Assembly: GCA_026786065.1 (NCBI GenBank)
Contig: JAJAYS010000033.1
Span: 1 to 9,930 of the forward strand
DNA: 9,930 nt
Reading direction: 5' to 3'
DNA from: Polaromonas sp.
Lineage (GTDB): Bacteria; Pseudomonadota; Gammaproteobacteria; Burkholderiales; Burkholderiaceae_C
The first letter of the stretch is position 1. The number at the start of each line of letters is the position of its first letter. The notes beneath the pieces are model-generated. The model did not search any database. It had not been told where the DNA came from and saw only the letters and a list, made by a program, of their open reading frames with translations. Made by a program: the position numbers and the translations under genes. Shown here piece after piece: positions 7,526 to 9,930 of this stretch.

Positions 7526-8595
7526 CGCGCGGCAGCCACCGGCGAGTCGATCAGGCGGGCCGACACAGTCTCCGCGTCGCCACGTTCGGCGAAACCACCT
7601 TGCGCTTGGTGGCGCCTCGGCAAGGCTTGGGCGGCGCTGGCCTCAAAGCCGGTTTCAGGCCAGTGCGGTGCCGGAATCTCAAGGTAGGCGAGCCGCTTCA
7701 GCTCGCGCCGCGAGTGCGTGACCGTGTCGAGAATCAGGCCGCAGGCCATGGACAAAAACGCGGCAAGCATGATGCCCACCGCCAGCACGGCGGTCGGCAG
7801 ACGGGGCACCAGGCCGGTACTCAAAAACTCCAGCACCAGCGGAAAGGCCAGACCCAGCGAAAGCAGCATCAACACTGCAAAGGCGCTGCCAAAGAACATC
7901 AGCGGGCGCTCCTCCTTGACCAGCACGCCGATCATCCTGAGGATGCGAATCCCGTCCCGAATCGTGTTGAGTTTGGAGGCCGAGCCCTCGGGTCTGTCCT
8001 TGTAGCGGATCGGCACTTCGGCGGTCTTCATGCGCAACTCCAGCGCGTGCACCGTCAGTTCGGTTTCAATCTCGAAACCGCTGGAGATCGCTGGAAAGGA
8101 TTTGACGAAGCGCCGCGAAAACACGCGATAGCCCGACAGCATGTCGTCGAACTGCTTGCCGAAAATAACCTGAACCAGGCCGGTCAGCAACCGGTTTCCA
8201 AAACGGTGACCAAAGCGGTAGGCCTCCTGAATCGAGGTGACGCGCGCGCCATTGACCATGTCGAGCTGGCCGTCGAGCAAGGCGCGCACCAGTTTCGGGG
8301 CGGCTGCGGCGTCGTAGGTGTCGTCGCCATCGACCAGCACGTAAATGTCCGCCTCGATGTCGCTGAACATGCGGCGCATCACGTTGCCCTTGCCCGGAAA
8401 GGGCTCGTGCCCGACGGTGGCGCCGGCACTTCGGGCGACCTCTGCGGTGCGGTCCGAGGAGGCGTTGTCGTAAACAAAAATGCGTGCGCTGGGCAACGCC
8501 TGCCTGAAGTCGCGCACCACCAGAGGCACGGCAACTTCTTCGTTGTAGCAGGGGATCAGGACAACGATGTCCAGACCGCTGAATTCGTGCGTCAT
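7522..8595 (-). CDS. GT2 polyprenyl-phosphate glycosyltransferase, GtrB/DPM1-like
   Basis: It would load a sugar from a nucleotide donor onto undecaprenyl phosphate at the cytoplasmic face. The start at 8595 (357 residues, MTHEFSGLDIVVLIPCYNEE) is preferred to the ATG at 8625 because GAGG lies 6-7 bases upstream and the first strand of the GT-A fold follows at once. Motifs: VLIPCYNEE (12-20), YDNASSDRT (42-50), the metal-binding VDGDD (88-92), SGYRVFSRRF (154-163), SGFEIETEL (172-180) and PEGSASKL (202-209). Two membrane helices follow (about 231-257 and 268-291), as in GtrB and CsbB. A polar tail of about 50 residues after SRRELKRLAYLEIPAP has no clear counterpart that I know of. It is the first gene of the three-gene unit and overlaps the next by ATGA. 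The transferred sugar cannot be told from sequence. Confidence 0.9.
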   Translation of the reverse strand: MTHEFSGLDIVVLIPCYNEEVAVPLVVRDFRQALPSARIFVYDNASSDRTAEVARSAGATVGHEPFPGKGNVMRRMFSDIEADIYVLVDGDDTYDAAAAPKLVRALLDGQLDMVNGARVTSIQEAYRFGHRFGNRLLTGLVQVIFGKQFDDMLSGYRVFSRRFVKSFPAISSGFEIETELTVHALELRMKTAEVPIRYKDRPEGSASKLNTIRDGIRILRMIGVLVKEERPLMFFGSAFAVLMLLSLGLAFPLVLEFLSTGLVPRLPTAVLAVGIMLAAFLSMACGLILDTVTHSRRELKRLAYLEIPAPHWPETGFEASAAQALPRRHQAQGGFAERGDAETVSARLIDSPVAAAR

Positions 8596-8815
8596 GTTTA
8601 CCCTCGTAAGACCCGGACCGGGCACCTCTGAAAACTCGGGCCGCCGAAACGGTCCTTCGACGATCGCTCTTGGTGTCGCCTGCGGCGCTCGAACAATTCG
8701 TCCAAAGAATTTATCAGTGTCCGGGCGCGGTCAAAGAAGGTCGGCAGTCTGAAAATGTGTAGGAAAAGGTAAGCGAAGCGGTTGCGCAGCGGCGAGTCGG
8801 GCGACCCAACTACGC
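8596..8815. other. Intergenic region upstream of the glycosylation cassette
   Basis: About 220 bases lie between the dehydrogenase stop and the GT2 start, both on the minus strand. They hold a possible terminator for the dehydrogenase gene and a possible promoter for the cassette, both listed separately. I see no supported coding sequence. A minus-strand frame stays open through it, but only as a run-on of an antisense-like frame within the dehydrogenase gene. Confidence 0.5.
8708..8734 (-). promoter_or_regulatory. Candidate promoter for the three-gene glycosylation cassette
   Basis: On the minus strand, TTGACC (8734-8729) is followed after 15 bases by TAAATT (8713-8708), which is preceded by TGA and so fits an extended -10 (TGnTAAATT). 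The spacing is short and the -10 matches only 4 of 6 positions. It would give a leader of about 105 bases before the GT2 start. It is the best candidate in this gap but remains weak. Confidence 0.3.
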
Positions 8816-8818
8816 TTA
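8770..8818 (-). terminator. Possible terminator of the dehydrogenase gene
   Basis: The arms TAAGCG and CGCTTA (8770-8775 and 8813-8818) are complementary, with an inner GTTG/CAAC pair (8781-8784 and 8807-8810). The stop codon of the dehydrogenase lies within the first arm on the transcript. A weak pyrimidine-rich tail (CCTTTTCC) follows on the minus strand. The stem is interrupted and its overlap with the stop codon is unusual, so this is tentative. Confidence 0.3.
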
Positions 8819-9580
8819 GCCGCGCCCGACAAACGGCATTTTGGTCGCCATGATGGTCATGAATTGCACGTTGGTCGAAAGCGGCAGCGACGCCATGTGC
8901 ACCACGGCGCTGGCGACCTCGCTGGCGTCCATCATGGCCTCGACCGCGATCTCGCCGTTGGCCTGCATCACGCCCTTGGCCATGCGCGCCGACAGTGTCG
9001 TCATGGCATTGCCGATGTCGATCTGGCCGCAGGCGATGTTGTATTTGCGGCCGTCCAGCGAGATCGATTTGGTCAGCCCGGTGATGGCATGCTTGGTCGA
9101 GGTGTAGGGGGCGGAATTCGGGCGCGGCGCGTGGGCCGAGATAGACCCGTTGTTGATGATGCGGCCACCCTGCGGGCTTTGCCCCTTCATCAGATTGAAA
9201 GCGCCTTGGGCGCACAGAAACGAGCCGGTCAAATTGATGTTGACGACGTTTTGCCACTGCTCAAAAGAAATGTCTTCAAAGTTGACGCCGTTCAGACCGA
9301 CGCCGGCATTGTTGAACAAGACGTCCAGGCGGCCGAACTTCTGCGCGATGGTGGCAAACAGCGCTTTAACCGAGGCCGGATCGCCCACGTCGGCGGCGAC
9401 CGCCAGCGCACGGTCGCTGTTCGATTCTTTGGCCACTTCTTCCAGCGGTTCGATGCGGCGGCCGACCAGCACAACCTGGTAGCCCGCCTGCACAAACGCC
9501 AGTGCGGTGGCTTTGCCGATGCCGGAGCCGGCTCCGGTCACGAGGGCGACGGGGTGCGATGGGGGTTTTTCGGTGCTCAT
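8816..9580 (-). CDS. Short-chain dehydrogenase/reductase (SDR), classical type
   Basis: The start at 9580 gives 254 residues, the typical classical-SDR length, with AAGG 6 bases upstream; an in-frame ATG at 9688 would add 36 residues with no family resemblance. The NAD(P)-binding TGAGSGIG is at 15-22, followed by VVLVGRR (Arg41-Arg42), suggesting a preference for NADP(H). NNAG is at 90-93 and the structural/catalytic Asn in VNINLTGSF is at about 114. The catalytic triad appears intact: Ser146 in NNGSISAH, Tyr159 and Lys163 in the YTSTK motif. The ending ([13 protein letters not shown]) replaces the glycine-rich finish of many beta-ketoacyl reductases. It would be a soluble cytosolic oxidoreductase; the substrate cannot be told. 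It is separated by 220 bases from the cassette downstream and is probably its own transcription unit. Confidence 0.92.
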   Translation of the reverse strand: MSTEKPPSHPVALVTGAGSGIGKATALAFVQAGYQVVLVGRRIEPLEEVAKESNSDRALAVAADVGDPASVKALFATIAQKFGRLDVLFNNAGVGLNGVNFEDISFEQWQNVVNINLTGSFLCAQGAFNLMKGQSPQGGRIINNGSISAHAPRPNSAPYTSTKHAITGLTKSISLDGRKYNIACGQIDIGNAMTTLSARMAKGVMQANGEIAVEAMMDASEVASAVVHMASLPLSTNVQFMTIMATKMPFVGRG

Positions 9581-9689
9581 GGTGTGCCTTGTGTCTGGTT
9601 GCGGGTGAACGATAACTGCCAATTCGCCCGGCTTGGCGGCGGCGGTGCCTGCGAACCGGATTTTGCTCGAGCCTTGCTGGACGGCCAAA

Positions 9690-9718
9690 AATTTATGAGA
9701 TTATCGGCTTTAACCCAA
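9690..9718 (-). promoter_or_regulatory. Candidate promoter of the SDR gene
   Basis: On the minus strand, TTGGGT (9718-9713) and TAAATT (9695-9690) are separated by exactly 17 bases, in the only AT-rich stretch upstream of the gene. Transcription would start near 9683, giving a leader of about 100 bases. The -35 matches 3 of 6 and the -10 matches 4 of 6 positions, so the spacing and the context carry most of the weight. Confidence 0.35.
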
Positions 9719-9743
9719 TAAATACCGGCGTTATCAGCTATAA
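9701..9743. repeat. 13-base direct repeat spaced by 30 bases (possible operator pair)
   Basis: TTATCGGCTTTAA (9701-9713) and TTATCAGCTATAA (9731-9743) agree at 11 of 13 positions, and their starts are exactly 30 bases apart, close to three helical turns. The second copy is partly palindromic (TTAT...ATAA). The first copy lies between the candidate -10 and -35 of the SDR gene and the second just upstream of the -35. This suggests regulator binding, but no cognate regulator is in the window. Confidence 0.45.
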
Positions 9744-9756
9744 AGTTAATAGCGAC

Positions 9757-9930
9757 TCACGGACCACCGGAAGGCCCGGCGTAGAGCCAGGGCATGTCAA
9801 GCAGCAGGCCGCCGAACATTTTGAGCGCAGCATCGCGGCTGCGCCGCAACAAACCATCGGCATGAAACACCGTGCCGTTGCGCAGCGCGCGCGCCTGAAC
9901 TCTGGCGTTGCGTCGCCAGCGCGCCTGTGC
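9757..9930 (-). CDS. C-terminal end of a probable FAD-dependent monooxygenase (5' part off the window)
   Basis: The minus-strand frame is open from the right edge to a TGA at 9759-9757, giving 57 codons. The peptide includes RRNARVQARALRNGTVFHA, then a stretch with RSRDAALKMFGG and the end DMPWLYAG. This pattern (RxARVQ...NG.VFH, then RDAAL, ending WLY) resembles the C-terminus of salicylate-hydroxylase or UbiH-like flavoprotein monooxygenases, which hydroxylate aromatic or quinone-like substrates using NAD(P)H. The FAD-binding GxGxxG and GD motifs would lie outside the window, so the assignment rests on the tail alone. The gene points the same way as the SDR gene, with about 176 bases between them. 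A different family cannot be excluded. Confidence 0.5.
   Translation of the reverse strand, partial: AQARWRRNARVQARALRNGTVFHADGLLRRSRDAALKMFGGLLLDMPWLYAGPSGGP

Noticed and set aside
7438..8631. Plus-strand open frame of 397 codons across the GT2 gene
   Set aside because: It is antisense to a GT2 gene with complete motifs; the composition is Gln/His/Arg-rich and no family is recognisable.
8598..9257. Minus-strand frame of 219 codons running from inside the SDR gene into the gap before GT2
   Set aside because: Most of it is an out-of-frame shadow of the SDR gene. The part in the gap looks slightly protein-like, but it has no start of its own and no recognisable domain.
9581..9688. Upstream in-frame ATG for the SDR gene adding 36 residues
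   Set aside because: The extension would run through the candidate leader, and classical SDRs begin shortly before the TGxxxGxG motif, as the 9580 start does.
1..9930. CRISPR array, tRNA, rRNA, insertion sequence or prophage
   Set aside because: No regularly spaced direct repeats, cloverleaf sequences, rRNA-like stretches, transposase genes or terminal inverted repeats were seen on either strand.

Overview
The window is about 10 kb of high-GC DNA. It most resembles a betaproteobacterium of the Burkholderiales, probably Comamonadaceae (Polaromonas/Rhodoferax-like). That placement is inferred from the rpsT / DUF3579 / argD-like / argF neighbourhood, from the Ala/Pro-rich tail of ribosomal protein S20 and from the strongly GC-biased codon use; it was not tested by database search.

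Layout, left to right. (1) Positions 3-2021 (+) hold the C-terminal part of a large Ig-like repeat protein, probably secreted or surface-exposed. It has a cysteine-rich insert and a terminal fibronectin-III-like domain, and its start lies off the left edge. (2) rpsT (2207-2527, +) follows a consensus TATAAT -10 box, with a bidirectional terminator of 16 perfect base pairs downstream. (3) A DUF3579 gene on the minus strand (about 2789-3114) is split between two reading frames: both conserved halves are present but need a one-base frame change to join. (4) A divergent intergenic region leads to a two-gene arginine unit, an ArgD-type aminotransferase (3392-4624) and ornithine carbamoyltransferase argF (4621-5544), coupled by an ATGA overlap. 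(5) Converging on argF, three minus-strand genes (8595 down to 5572) form a set resembling the Gtr glucosylation systems: a GT2 polyprenyl-phosphate glycosyltransferase with two C-terminal membrane helices, a polytopic GT-C-like membrane protein, and a GtrA-family flippase. The first two overlap by ATGA and the third starts 16 bases after the second ends. (6) A short-chain dehydrogenase/reductase (8816-9580, -) has its own AT-rich upstream region, which contains a 13-base direct repeat at exactly 30-base spacing. (7) The right edge holds the last 57 codons of a minus-strand gene that looks like the C-terminus of an FAD-dependent aromatic-ring monooxygenase.

The argD/argF pair would act in the acetylornithine-ornithine-citrulline part of arginine synthesis. 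The three-gene cassette would charge undecaprenyl phosphate with a sugar, flip it across the inner membrane, and transfer the sugar to a periplasmic acceptor that cannot be identified here. I see no CRISPR array, tRNA, rRNA, insertion sequence or obvious defence system. The items most worth checking are the DUF3579 frame disruption, the unclassified GT-C-like protein in the gtr-like cassette, the cysteine-rich insert in the Ig-like protein, and the spaced repeat upstream of the dehydrogenase gene.
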